From: Lethocerus indicus
Taxonomy: Eukaryota > Arthropoda > Insecta > Hemiptera > Belostomatidae
Reading direction: 5' to 3'
NCBI GenBank assembly: GCA_019843655.1
Contig: JACDQD010000106.1
Span: forward strand, 62,001-126,000
DNA length: 64,000 nt
In this document: in pieces, positions 49,719 to 61,644 of the stretch
Numbering within the stretch: position 1 is the first letter of the stretch
Layout: every line of letters starts with the position of its first letter
Translations under genes and position numbers: made by a program
Notes under the pieces: model-generated
What the model was told of the DNA's origin: nothing
What the model saw: only the letters and a program-made list of their open reading frames with translations
Database searches by the model: none

Positions 49719-52649
49719 CTAAAAATAAACTTTTTTCAATAGATGTTGTATCAACAGGAAACCTTTTATGATCGTAAATACACAATACCAGATATGTTTC
49801 CTATCATATATTTGGGAGTCAGAAACTAATAGTTGTGACCATTTGTCTGATCAAATATATATTTGGCCGATAATGCGAAAAGACTTATGCCAATTAACAA
49901 AATCCCTCCCAACCCAAATAAGACAAACGACATTCACCAAAAACACAATACCAAGACACATATATATACATACGACAAACAGACAACCACAAGAGTACAA
50001 GTGACAGTGACAGTGCAGTGAGGATGCCCAAAAAACATCGAAAGTGCCAACAGTGACTAACACCGCTACTGAAGATGTCGTGCAGTCGAAACCGGTCTAG
50101 CTAAAGACCAAACCAGCGAGAGGAGACAGAAACACCACGAACCTACGTGATACTTATATTAAGACCAACATTCACCAGGAGGCATTTATTAAAACTTAGA
50201 TCAATGATTAGAAAGTAACAGAATTTATTAGGACAATAATTTTGCTGTGCCATTCTGATCAACCTGTCCCTACCTCAGTTTGGTATACCTCAATATGAAA
50301 ACGTGTCAAAACTGCATATCTATATGTTTGAATAAGTCAGCAGTCCCTATTCATTTATAGAATAATTAAAAGGGAATGTATGCGAGCAATACAAAACGCA
50401 TACTAATGCATAATTAATGTTATATTGTTAATAGAATGGAATGAAAGACTGTGCACCCTGGCGAATAATAATGATTAAATTGTATTATTGTATATTTGCT
50501 ATAAAGGGATGATAAACAAATATTTCTAAGCTACCCCTACAAATATTTCAAATCCAGAACTCCTTCCGAAATATTCAGGGTTCGGAATTCGAAATTCGGA
50601 ATTCCCGACCTATTACGCATTTTCTACCAGATAGTGAAAATATTTACATCTAAAATACGTGTGTTATTCAATCAAATACCGGTCTGTTAATTTTCAAACT
50701 GCGGAAGGTAGCCCGCGTCTGCATGAGGCGAAATATGAAACCCGACGGCCCGTCTTTATTTCGGTATCGACAGTCGGAGATTTATCTACGTTAAATAAAA
50801 ACCAATATGTCAGCGGGAGGGTACGCGTTCACTCAGACAGAGACAAAACGAGCTTCCATGAATAGACCCGAACCTTCAAAGGGACGGGACGAATGCGGAA
50901 ATCACTTATTTGTGATTAAAAAAATTTTTAATCTATTTTCCCTCCGTTTCGGGAAATTGTAGATGAAAAGAGACTACAAAGTAAATGGTCCGTCAACGCC
51001 GATTTAGCCTAAATGAAGCAGAACACAACCTGTATACATAATGTCTATGCAAATTAAAAAAAGGTAAAAAAAAATCGCTTTAAATTCATTCTACCCAAAA
51101 CTGAAACAGTATATTGACACTGTTCCATTTGCACCCATACCTAATAAAATAGCGAAGTTATAATGAAAATATATGTACTGTATCCATTTATATTACTAAG
51201 CGTGAATTATATATTATGTTTTGCTTACGCGTTATTACAAATTTTCTGTTATTATTATTACAAAGTTCCTGCGAATGTGCGTTTCAGCTTAAGGCCAAAT
51301 AAGCTGAACTGAAAATAGCACAGACGAAGTTTGAAACTGTTTCGTGGAGAAATAAAAAACTTGGTTGCGGTGAACGGCCAACGCACGATATGTTCAATTA
51401 ATTTGTTGCCACCAATGTTAAGGCGAAATTCACCGGTTGTATGAAATTTCAGGACGATTAATTCAAAAAGCTCAGTGTCTGCGGTCTCGACGGGGCCAGT
51501 ATAATTGGGAATTATTAACGGGCCCGCAGAGGCTCAGGGCCCCCCACCCCCCACGTTGCCACTTGAAGTATTAATTTCAAGTATAATCAAAGTTTAACTG
51601 GAAAGCCACTGTTAAGAGCCGGCGTCAAAAGTTTTCGCCCTGTGTCTCTTCCTCTCTCACCTCTCACTCGAACAACCGGCCCGGGGGATAATGTAAATAA
51701 TAAGGCACTCATAACTGGGTCGGTTTCAACCCAACTTGTTTGTGTTTTCCACTATTTCGTTTCCCATATACATAGCTCTGAGCGCTATTCGCGTTGCATT
51801 ATGCATGCCGACCGCCATCAGTATTTCATGAATTATTTCACCTCGACACCGCTCAAATAATAACAAGGTTTACACTAAGTAGGAAAATATTCTGATAAAC
51901 TACAACAAGAGGAAAGTTATTTTATATAATCATTGGCTCCGAAGACTGAAGACGGAATGAATTTTAAATATTAATATACAATATTAATATTAACATCCTC
52001 AGAAACCCAACTTGTACGCGTTTATATAACATACGACAGATCATCCCGAAACATCATATTATATGATGCCTAAGCAATAATTGACTAAGATTCAACCCAT
52101 TGATTGATTAAAAATCACTAATAAACGGAGTAAAAAGTTAATTGCTCAATTTCCAACGATAGACTTCCGTCCAAACTAACAGTGTCGGTCCATTAAATGG
52201 TGGTTCGGGGGTAGGTAGATACGGACGATGTGCCGAAGGGAAACGCAAAACGTGAAAATATTTGCATGCGGGCTGCGGACCCCTCGTTAAAGTATCGCCG
52301 CAAGCCGAATTTGCATATATAGAGGGGCATCTTTCTTTCTGCCGGTGCCCCAGTAACAAGAAGTCGCCGCCCGACAACCCCAAAGAAAGTGGAGCCCCTT
52401 TTTTGACCGAAACGCTAAGCCGTCAGGATATCCCCTCATCATACAACGTTTAACAACCTAAATTCCCAGTCTGTATCGTATTATTTTTTAAATTTTAAAT
52501 CTAATCATTATAATACGACTGAACGAAAGACGCCATGAAGTGCGGGTTACAAATCATAATTTATTTCTATTAGTTTCGACAATAACTTACATCAGTTCAT
52601 TCACTCGGTTGGGTAACCAGTGGATCCCTAATTTTAGTAGGCCATATAT

Positions 52650-52673
52650 AGGATACAAATGAGATTGTATCCT
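52650..52673. repeat. perfect 9-bp hairpin in cpo intron
   Basis: AGGATACAA and TTGTATCCT separated by six bases. Confidence 0.8.
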
Positions 52674-53004
52674 TTGTTAGTTGTTAGTTTCATCTAACGT
52701 GCTTCTGTAAATTGTATGCAGAGAATGTTGTTTTCCGTCCTTCTAACAATTCTATTGAGAACTATGTATCAATGTATTGTATTCATATTTAATATCTTGA
52801 CACGATGTACAATAATGAACGGCTTATTCGTTGAGATATAAACCGAAATCATTGATTAATTATAGTCCGCAATTAAACTATCAATATAATTCAGTATAAA
52901 AATATATTTCATTCAGCAAACCACATTGTTGGACATATATTTATAAAACGATTGGTACAATGTAAACGGAGAGTAAAGTGGAGCGTGTTAAATTCGTTAC
53001 CCAC

Positions 53005-53067
53005 CTGTAGATCTTGTTTGGCCGCTTCGGCTCCTGCCCTCGTGTTGAAAGTCACAAACCCGACCGG
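53005..53067 (-). CDS. cpo: cpo exon: RRM1 RNP1 and helix 2 (PVGFVTFNTRAGAEAAKQDLQ)
   Basis: This 63-nt exon encodes 21 residues. PVGFVTF is the RNP1 strand (beta3) of RRM1, with aromatic RNA-stacking positions at the two Phe residues. The following TRAGAEAAKQDLQ is helix 2. The acceptor is GTCTGTTTCAG and the donor GTGGGT; it is phase 0 at both ends, so skipping it would keep frame but destroy the RNA-binding surface. Its neighbours lie about 8.5 kb upstream and 8.7 kb downstream in the transcript. The match to RBPMS/Cpo is strong despite the exon's small size. Confidence 0.9.
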
Positions 53068-54143
53068 CTGAAACAGACAATTCAGAACAATATAAGTTTA
53101 TTGTATTTAAGATATAACGAGAGGTGGGTGCATATTTTGTGTAAACCGATACGACTCGCAATCGGATCCGAAAGTATTAGTTTAAATTAGTTATAGAATG
53201 ACACATTCTCGCCACTATCAGTATTATTTGGATAGTAGTACGATACGCGTGTACGTTACATGAATCTGAAAATCGCATTATAGTATTAGAATAAGTTCAT
53301 CTTCGCAATTTTTATTAGCTAATACAAAAGGAACTCCAGGCAAGAAAAATATGTTATCGAGTAAGCCCAGGGAAATTTTACTGATTCCTCATGAAATATT
53401 GATACATATGTAAATAATTTAGTTAACTCTAGAGAGACAAATATCAGATTAAAATCAAATAATAATGTCCGAAACGGCAAAAACTAAAATAATATTCAGT
53501 AAAAAAAAATAAACATCTCATGCATTCACTTCATTGCACAGGACGTAAATAAAATTACCAAATGAATTCTCCCGGCATTACTGTCTTCATCTTATTAGGA
53601 GCGCCGATCACGTTTAATTAACATTAATTATACAGGCAGTGGAACATTACTAGATGACATCGGGGCAATTAATTTTCCCATGTGGGGGACAGAAGCAATT
53701 TACAAATGGGGTCCGTTCGGTCGCCGAAATTAGCCGTGTACGTTGTCCACGGCGGGTCGAGCTCCCCCAACCGACATCATCCCCAAACACCGCCACTGCC
53801 GAAACCTGACTGGCTGAGTGGGATAAGTGGATGAAAGTGGGACGGGGGAGGAGGAACTTTCTGGGATTAGAAGGGGCCCGGGTAAACTTTGCCCGAATCA
53901 AAATCTGTCGTCAGCACCACCCCATCGGCCCAAAGTGGAGGGTGGACCAGTGCAGGGAAGCGAGGAAATTAATTAGGTCGTTTATCATTCGTCCGACTTC
54001 AATATCGGAGGCCACCCCCCCCCTTCACGCTGTCCGTTTCCGATCGAAGTTCCGAAACCCGGGTCAGAGTTTATTAGGCCGACTTTCCGACGTCTCATCA
54101 TTTTACAGAGCTCAGGATAAAATTCTTAATCGGGCGAAATAAT

Positions 54144-54177
54144 ATCTCACAGACTGGACAGTCTACCCTTGTGAGAT
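54144..54177. repeat. nested palindrome in cpo intron
   Basis: ATCTCACA (54144-54151) pairs with TGTGAGAT (54170-54177), and inside it AGACTG pairs with CAGTCT. Confidence 0.8.
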
Positions 54178-55159
54178 GTGCATGGCGGTGTCTGCTATGG
54201 GAAACAATTATTGCCGATGTAAAAAATGAGAATCTCAACCCCACGCTTCGGTTTTCTATAGCAACATGCAGTAGGCGTTTGTTCGAATGTTAAATTTAAC
54301 TGACAAAACAACTGGCAAAAAACGATGGTGGGCGTTTTATGTGTACTAATATACAGCCGATTGCTTCGAGTAAGCTGTTCCATTCAATTCTTCAGTTAAG
54401 ACGAATCTCTTCCATAGTAATTGTGTATTTCACAATTTTATAATAGCTTATATACTGGTTTGGGGTGGAAATATCAGTTCGACAATAAACAGTATTAAAT
54501 ATCCTTTTGGCCACGTTATTTTTAATCAGTAAGAGGATTGTCCGTAAAGATACTGGTCATGGATATTGTAAAGGGTTTGAATATAATGCTGCGAATATAA
54601 TGTTCGATAACTGACACGAACCGGGTCGTGTTATTATTAAATATACCGAGAAGAAGGAAAAAGGAAAAGCGATATTCGGAGCGAGAGAGTTGGCAGAGCT
54701 CCCCCATTATATATAAAAGTGACCGCTGCTCAACCTTCCACGCGATAACCATTATTGAAATAGATTATTGCAACAAAGGTAAAAAAGAAGTCATCCACTC
54801 TGAAGGTATAAAAGTAATTTCTGGATCGGCGTACAATTATCCTGCAGATACCTGAACGTAGCCGGGAAAATACCCGGTGGACGTTGAATAATTTGTGGCA
54901 GTTCGTTACCGTTGAAGGGGAGAAAGAGAAAAAAACTGAAAATGTAGTATTCTATTTTTCCTTTCGCTCCAACCTCCCCCCCCCACTCGTTCCCCTCCGC
55001 AACCGGTCTTTTGAAAGTGACTAAATTCCGTAATAAATAAAGGCCGGAAGTATGGGGTAAGAAAGGGAGGCGGAGGAAGACTAGGCGGACAATATTTTGG
55101 TGATGGAGGCGGCTCAGCGCCACGAGTGGCATCACTTATCCGGCGCTCTCTCACTCCCA

Positions 55160-55190
55160 CTCTCTCTCTCTCTCTCTCTCCCTCTCTCTC
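55160..55190. repeat. (CT)n microsatellite
   Basis: CT run with one CC interruption, the cause of Ser/Leu-rich open frames in this area. Confidence 0.9.
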
Positions 55191-58064
55191 ATTCTTCAGG
55201 CCCCTCTTACATCCAACCCCCTCCTCTCCCCCAGTGGTTTTCATGGTGCCGCTCATTTTCCATTTCTCTTGCGGTCTTACCGTTCGCGTTTCCTCCCGCC
55301 TTGTCTCTCTCTTCTGTTTCTCTCGGGGCCAACTTTTTCCGGACAATATTTTCTTGGAAACGAAGCTCCCGGGCCGGGAGGGCGCGGCGTGCGGGCGAAA
55401 ATATCCCGAAATGGACCCCCTCCCCTAAACCACCGGTTACGGCCCTGTGAGAAATACTCAATGACTAATGGGGGAAAACGATTATTATTATATTCTTTTG
55501 TGCGTACCCCTCCGCCTCTTTCAACTCGCTCGAGGCAGAGAAGAAGAAGAAGCACAATGTCGGAATCCAGCGCTCCATCGAACGCCGACGTTTCCTAAAG
55601 TGCATTCTTAAGATGCATTATTTCCTGAAAACGCCCCATTGACCAGCTCTTTCCGGTTTTACTTTGTTGATTAGATGAAAATAAATGTTTTCCTTCTATA
55701 CGATTTTGAACGATAATAAATAATTTATTAAACACAGCGTGTATTATGTACAGAACACCTATGTTTCAGTACGCATAAGTTACACTGCAGAATAGTTTAT
55801 AACATTACCGAATTCAAAATTAAAATTGAAGGGAAAGCCAGGCAGACTCCGGTCTTTTACGCTGCAGCTTTAACCATTTGACTGAATACAAGAGAACCCA
55901 CTAAATTAGGTCTACGCATTTCATTGTACTTAATTCAAATCAAACGTGAGCGTCTATGGAATAATAAATATTTAGATTAAAAGCGCCCGATAGAAATAAT
56001 GTTTACGTTTATGCATTTACATTTCTAAAGTATAATATTAAACGTTTCCTAGACACTTTGTAGAAAGAAACAAAAATAATAAGTCATCCTTGTATAACCT
56101 CGCTTTTCTTTCTATTTTCAATTGATTCAACCCTTTGTCGACAACTACAGAAAAGAACCTAAATTCTTGCCTGTGAAAACGACTTGAGGACCCGTGAATT
56201 TGCTGTATAAAGGCAGTTTCGGTACAGTAGAGACGCGTGCAATGAAACGAACTGAGCAAATATAAACACTGCATGACATTTTGTGCCACATATAGAAATA
56301 AAACACCAATACTGTATTTGCGAACCTTACAGGCGCTTATCGTTTCGCTGTTCCGTGTTAATATTTCCTTCCGAATGTCGCAAGTCTGGCGAAATAAAAA
56401 CTAGGTCCGTGAACAATATTTAACGAGCTACCATATGGAAGAGTGTTTTAATTTATTTCATTTGCCGGGGTTGGCGTTCGATCGAATTAAGAAATCTGTG
56501 GGATGTGTGAAATTTTTCGTCATAAATCTCGCTCATAATTTTATATCATACCCAATTCGCTTTTTAAATGTAAACCGTTATTTTAAACCATTGCGATTAT
56601 ATTTCACAAGTCGATAACCAGAAAATCCCAATTACAACTTGTTAAATTTGTCTCCTTTAGAACAATTATCTTCTTTGAATTTTATAATTAAACTGTGAAA
56701 GCGCATAATTACGCACATAATTAGGTGGTATAGAATTTAAATTTAATTTTAATTATTTTTCCCTTTGTGTGGCGTGCATGTGAAATAATTACACTATAGG
56801 GGCCCTTTAAAACGCGATACGATTTTTCCATTGTTATTGAATTAGGACGCATCAAGTTCTGCCGACCAATAAGAGTAGACAATTCCGTGTGTGTGTGAAT
56901 GATGAGGAAGAAACAACCGGAGCATGTTGATGCCTCCAAGCAGGCGGTGTCATCAACAACATTGAATATTCCGGTTCAGGGGAGAGACATTAGTCATGTT
57001 AAACTCTGTTCTCTAAGTACTATTATTCCAGGGACTGCCATATAGTTGGCAAGTTTCTCTCAGACGAAGCCCGAGGCTCCAAATGTTACCGAGGGTGCAC
57101 TGGTTTAAGAGATCAAAATCATAATCTAATCCTAAATTCGGCAATTTTTAAAAAAAGATTTTACATGTGCACAAATTTATAGTGTGGTGGTTTATGTATA
57201 CATATATATGACGCAGTAAATTTAGTGAAAACCGGTAAAGAATAGATTCTTCTTCTTGAAAAGGTGGTTACTTAGTTACTCGGCAGTTGATCTTTTCAGT
57301 TAGGTTTAATCGAAGTTCCCTCTGAATCGCCCCCATTCATGCGGACCGCTCAAGAAGACAGTAAACATCACGACGGAATTTACAGTGAAAAACGGGATAA
57401 CTCGAAACAGACGAAATGTGGAGCCAGAAAGTAATTAGTCGTGAAATAAGTTTGAGCCAGAAGGTTTTGGCCCTTTGCCAGGCTCCGACAAATTATTAAG
57501 GGAATAAGCCAACTTCACACAGTTATGATTTAAAATGCCCCGCCCATAAAGAAAAGGCTAAATCACTTTGGCCATTTAAAACCGGAGTTAATTGAGAATG
57601 GACGGGGGGGGGGATTTTTCGGCAATTAGCCTGGGAAAATTTAATTTTCAAACAATGAAAGACTCGGGTTGAAATACGACCGAATGATTAAGGCAATTAT
57701 TTCATAAAATCTTTATTGTGACTTCAGTTATAGTATATCAGATCAGGTGGTCACAATCACCAATATCTCTTATACGCTAAGCTAACTATAATATGTGTTT
57801 TGCGAACTATAATATTAGACAGCTGGTACATGAGTAGCCGATTTACAACTAATTCTGCGGAAATACACATTGATCTTGAGTACATGTTGATTGATCTTCT
57901 GCACTGTTCCCGCTTATCTGCACGGGGAAAAAATTGCGACCGGCCGTTTAAGCTGGTGCACATATTTTTTCACCATTGAGTTTCCATTCGAGGCTGTCAC
58001 TCAATAATTCCGAGTCATTTACCCCCCTCCGAGGTGCATAATGTAACGGACGAAGTACATGAAA

Positions 58065-58113
58065 TATGCATCGGGCCCGGGCATAAAGGGGGGAAACGTA
58101 ATGCCGATGCATA
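58065..58113. repeat. 10-bp perfect inverted repeat in cpo intron
   Basis: TATGCATCGG (58065-58074) and CCGATGCATA (58104-58113), 29 bp apart. Confidence 0.8.
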
Positions 58114-61100
58114 AACCAGAAGAGGGGAATACTCCCGGGGCCTTATGTTAAACAGAGGCCCGGACATAAATGAAAGCCGGGGACGGTGGGGCGACGCCGC
58201 CCGTTATAAAATTATTAGGAACGCTTCGGCATCGGATTGACTCGAGAAACATCAAACGACAAACGCCCGGGAGTTTACTCGCAAAAATACGACCTCGTTT
58301 CCTCCAGGACAGCGAAAATATGATCCCACGTTCCTCCAATATATGGAGTTGTATTTCAGACACAACTGATGTTTTAAACATACACGACTATTATTCTGAA
58401 TCATCCCCTCTATATTAATAGGGAGTTTAACTTATTCGCCAGGGAATCGAACTGAGGAAAAAATATTGTAACACTTAATTATTCTTTTTAAAATAACTGC
58501 AATTTCAATTTAATGTTACTTAAATTGAGGTCAAAATTTTCATTGCGGTATATTCAGACAGGGTTGAAATTCGGATTAATATAATTACGTAATATAAAGA
58601 AACAATTTGAAATATCTTATCGTAAGTCCAAATGAATACGGAAACGAAAATTTCTCTACGTAATTAAATAAATATAAATTACTCGTTGTTGGAGACAAGA
58701 AAGAGGAACATCATGAATCAAGACATCTCATTTAATATTTCCATCTTTCTAATTGAAGTGACCTCCCTCCCAAAACCCATTTCAATTCCTCGATCCCAAG
58801 TCATTAATCATCTATTTAACTGTAATGCGCCTTCCCTTTCAATTGACCATGATTGACCGACCGTTCCATCGACGGTGATAAAAGTTGAAAATACACTCAG
58901 AACAACTTTTTGTTCCCTCCCTAATCAATCAAGCGATTCTTAGTGAATTTCACTGAAACATTATTAGAGCTACTGTTTTTCAAGGTTTTTTCTCGTTCTA
59001 TTTCTAGAATTTACATTCGGCTTCAACATCGAGGAATCAATAAGCAGGATGATTTACAATGATCAGGAGGAATAATCATTCTATTGTAATATTAAATAAT
59101 ATGATTCGTGTTAAATCTAACGTGCACACGAAATTCGAACTAATATCAGAGATATACGACCGAATTTATAATTTGAATTTCCAAATGTGTTATTATCTAG
59201 TCAGAAAACGGGCGTTGTCTAATTATGCAATATGTTGACCATATTTCCTGTTCCGCACTTGCATCGTCAGTTGGGGCCATACAACGTACACTAAGAAAAC
59301 AGATCTCGAATAACGAACCACGGAACTGAATTCAAAAGGGCATTCAGGAGTTTGTTGAGCTCCATTCCTCTTTGCCAAGAGGTCCAAAATTGGGTTACTC
59401 AAGAAACGTCTTATAATAGTTTCCCTCATAAATAACATCTGCTCGTGTCAGAACAGAGGCAGATAAGTAGAGTTAACGACGATTTTAGAAAGGCTACCAT
59501 CAGTTCACACCCTTTCGGCCGACGAATAATGGCGCTAGACCCTAATTTTACGAGTAAACCCGGAGTAAAAGCGATTCGCAGGGACGATATAAGAGCGGGT
59601 AGGCGTCGGCGATATTTGTCGAGAGGTGGGCCGCGACGGCGGGGCCCATCAACCGTGACGACGGCTCACTCAATAACGGACAGTGGCCTCTGTTTGCCCG
59701 CCCACTACCCGACAGAAAAACCCCGCTTCATTTCCTCTTGTTTTCTCCCATCCGCGCAAACAACACTACACTAAAACCCCGTACAGTTATTGTGGCCAAA
59801 GTGACCAATCGAAAATTGTCCGATTGACGGACGTATGGAGAAAATATGGACCTATTCGGGGCCCTGTTATCGTTAAAGTATCGTATTCTTTTTCATACGA
59901 AAAAGAAATACGTTAACTAACAAGGAAGATCCCTAGCGTAGTTTTCCCGATTATATTATGTGGACACCGTGCTGTATTCAGTTGATAAATCACAATAGCC
60001 GTTAGAAAATATAGTATGTTCATATTACAGTCATGAAACCGATGACATTCTAAAAAAAAGTAGTCAAGCATAGATATCGGTATCGGCACTGTGTGGCATT
60101 AAACGTGAGCCATATTTGAGACGATATCATACGTCACGCTTAAGGAAGAAGCTGGTTTATCCTATGAGGCAGAAGAATGCCAGAGTGATGATATTTATTT
60201 AAATTTATGGGTAAAAAAAATTGTTTTATTGATATTATTTGATGGCTGGAATATGTGGGGGTTCCATCCTCACGAGCTGGTACACACTTCCATTAATAAA
60301 CGAATTGATGCGAACGGAACTCAGATCGGAGGCCGAACATCATCTCGGCAATTCTACATTTGCTTCGAAGAACCGGTTTCTGAGAAAAAGTAGAATTTCC
60401 AGAGGGGCAACGCGAATAAAATGAGAATCCCATTCGGAAAAAGGATGAACGGGCGTCGGATTGATAGTGGGGAGCCGATCAATTCATTTGACCGCAGCAG
60501 CAAAACTAGAAAGAAGAGTTGGGCTTCTCATTCCTGCCATTCCACGAGGAGAACCAGCCGGCTAAACGATTAGCCGAATCCAATAATTGACCCTTCGCTC
60601 GACCGGCGGGACGGACGCGTGGCCGAACCCACTCCTGCGGTGTATCAGTTTCATTTATCAAGAGGCGCATGAGGGGCTAAATTCTGGGGCCGGCTCCAAT
60701 TCTGTCTGCAATTCTCAAACACCACCTGCAGCCTCCCCCCGGCCAACTAATACCCGGCACGAAATCCCCTGCGCGTATTCGGCAAAAAAATACGCCATAA
60801 AAGCCGGTGGAGCGTTTCATTAACGAGTTAATTGGAAATAAAACCCGGATTGAATACAACGCTCCGCAACCTAATTTCCTGAATTTCGCGCGTGTAATTT
60901 TAGTCAGGTTGGTGGAAAACGCAAGCCATTTGCCCAATTTGTCCCACCTACATTTAAGGAAACAGGACACCGATTAGCACATTTCTGCAGGGTCTCCCTA
61001 AGCGTGAGAATCATTTTCGTCGAAATTATTCTCTCTCGCCAGTATACCCAAACCGGGCTTGAAGCGTGTCTTAATGCAAGTCGATTTTACACGTTTTAGA

Positions 61101-61590
61101 TCGGAGTGTGAGTTTAAGGATGTCTCGCGGGTAAGGAACTGGATTTCCGCTTCCCGTTTCACGTCTGAAACGCCCGGTCTTACGGTCGGCGGCGCTAATT
61201 TATTTCATCCGCGCTACTCCACTTCGTCTAATATGCGGATGATCTTTCGTTTCGAGAACAGACAGCGCGCGGGGTTCAAAAGGCTGAGGTGAATTCCTCC
61301 AGCGGTGAGACCGGAGTGTTCCCGTCGGAAGGGCGCCACCGACCTCCCCCCTCAACAGACGCCGCAACGCTAACTGTAATGGAGGGCCCAGAAATGGAAG
61401 CGTTTTTAATTACAATTAGCGGAGAGCCGTGAGTGGGAACCTCGCCCAACCAAACCACACCCTCTGACCACACCCAGCCCGCCCCCACTCGCACGCACCA
61501 CCGCACGTGAACGGACGCGTCCAATTTCAAACGTAAACTCCACAAGCCCACACACATACACACACGCACTACTGATATATGTATACTCAC

Positions 61591-61644
61591 AGAAGCCGTT
61601 TTGCCGTTTTTGCTGGTCACCTTCAAGAGGGATCCTTCGTATCC
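61591..61644 (-). CDS. cpo: cpo exon: RRM1 middle part (GYEGSLLKVTSKNGKTAS)
   Basis: This 54-nt exon encodes 18 residues starting GYEGSLLKVTSK, the segment of the RBPMS-type RRM that runs from the end of helix 1 into strand beta2. It is preceded on the minus strand by CTGTTACAG and followed by GTGAGT, both good splice signals, and is phase 0 at both ends. The insert NGKTAS after TSK extends the beta2-beta3 loop compared with the vertebrate protein as I remember it. The next exon continues directly with PVGFVTF, completing RNP1. The preceding exon should hold the RNP2 strand and helix 1, outside the window. Confidence 0.9.

Larger units (their letters stand above)
48313..50152. mobile_element. 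foldback-like non-autonomous element, copy B
   Basis: About 1.84 kb with inverted arms of roughly 450 bp that remain clearly alignable (for example GTATTGTGTATTTACGATCA at about 48692 and its reverse complement at about 49777). Order: terminus and outer module (48313-48470), an arm interior different from that of copy A, hairpin module (48821-48905), forward 70-bp array (48957-49384), a second forward hairpin module (49411-49485), reverse 70-bp units (49591-49718), opposite arm and outer module (50056-50133). No transposase ORF. Confidence 0.85.
44343..53004 (-). other. cpo intron inside RRM1 (second visible)
   Basis: About 8.7 kb. It includes the foldback-like element at 48313-50152 and a 9-bp-stem hairpin at 52650-52673. 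A 126-codon open frame on the minus strand at 44997-45377 has no recognisable domain. Confidence 0.7.
53068..61590 (-). other. cpo intron inside RRM1 (first visible)
   Basis: About 8.5 kb. It contains a nested palindrome at 54144-54177, a CT-rich tract around 55160-55190 that creates Ser/Leu-rich false ORFs, and a hairpin at 58065-58113. No exon seen. Confidence 0.7.
22026..61644 (-). other. cpo: couch potato (cpo) gene, coding span visible in the window (5' end beyond the window)
   Basis: Seven exons on the minus strand join in frame to about 271 codons: the last part of RRM1, a low-complexity linker, a complete RRM2 and a short tail. Seen directly: each exon has GT-AG boundaries and the phases match (0,0,1,0,2,0). 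Known of the family: Cpo is an RBPMS/Mec-8-type RNA-binding protein, with neural roles and links to diapause in flies; the vertebrate RBPMS RRM dimerises and binds CAC-containing RNA. Inferred: the N-terminus and the RRM1 beta1 strand with RNP2 lie upstream of position 64000, since I found no matching exon between 61645 and 64000. Family assignment is secure; exact isoform structure is not. Confidence 0.9.

Noticed and set aside
54906..55598. Overlapping 84-146 codon frames on both strands
   Set aside because: Driven by CT/GA-rich low complexity; Ser/Leu or Glu/Arg strings with no domain.
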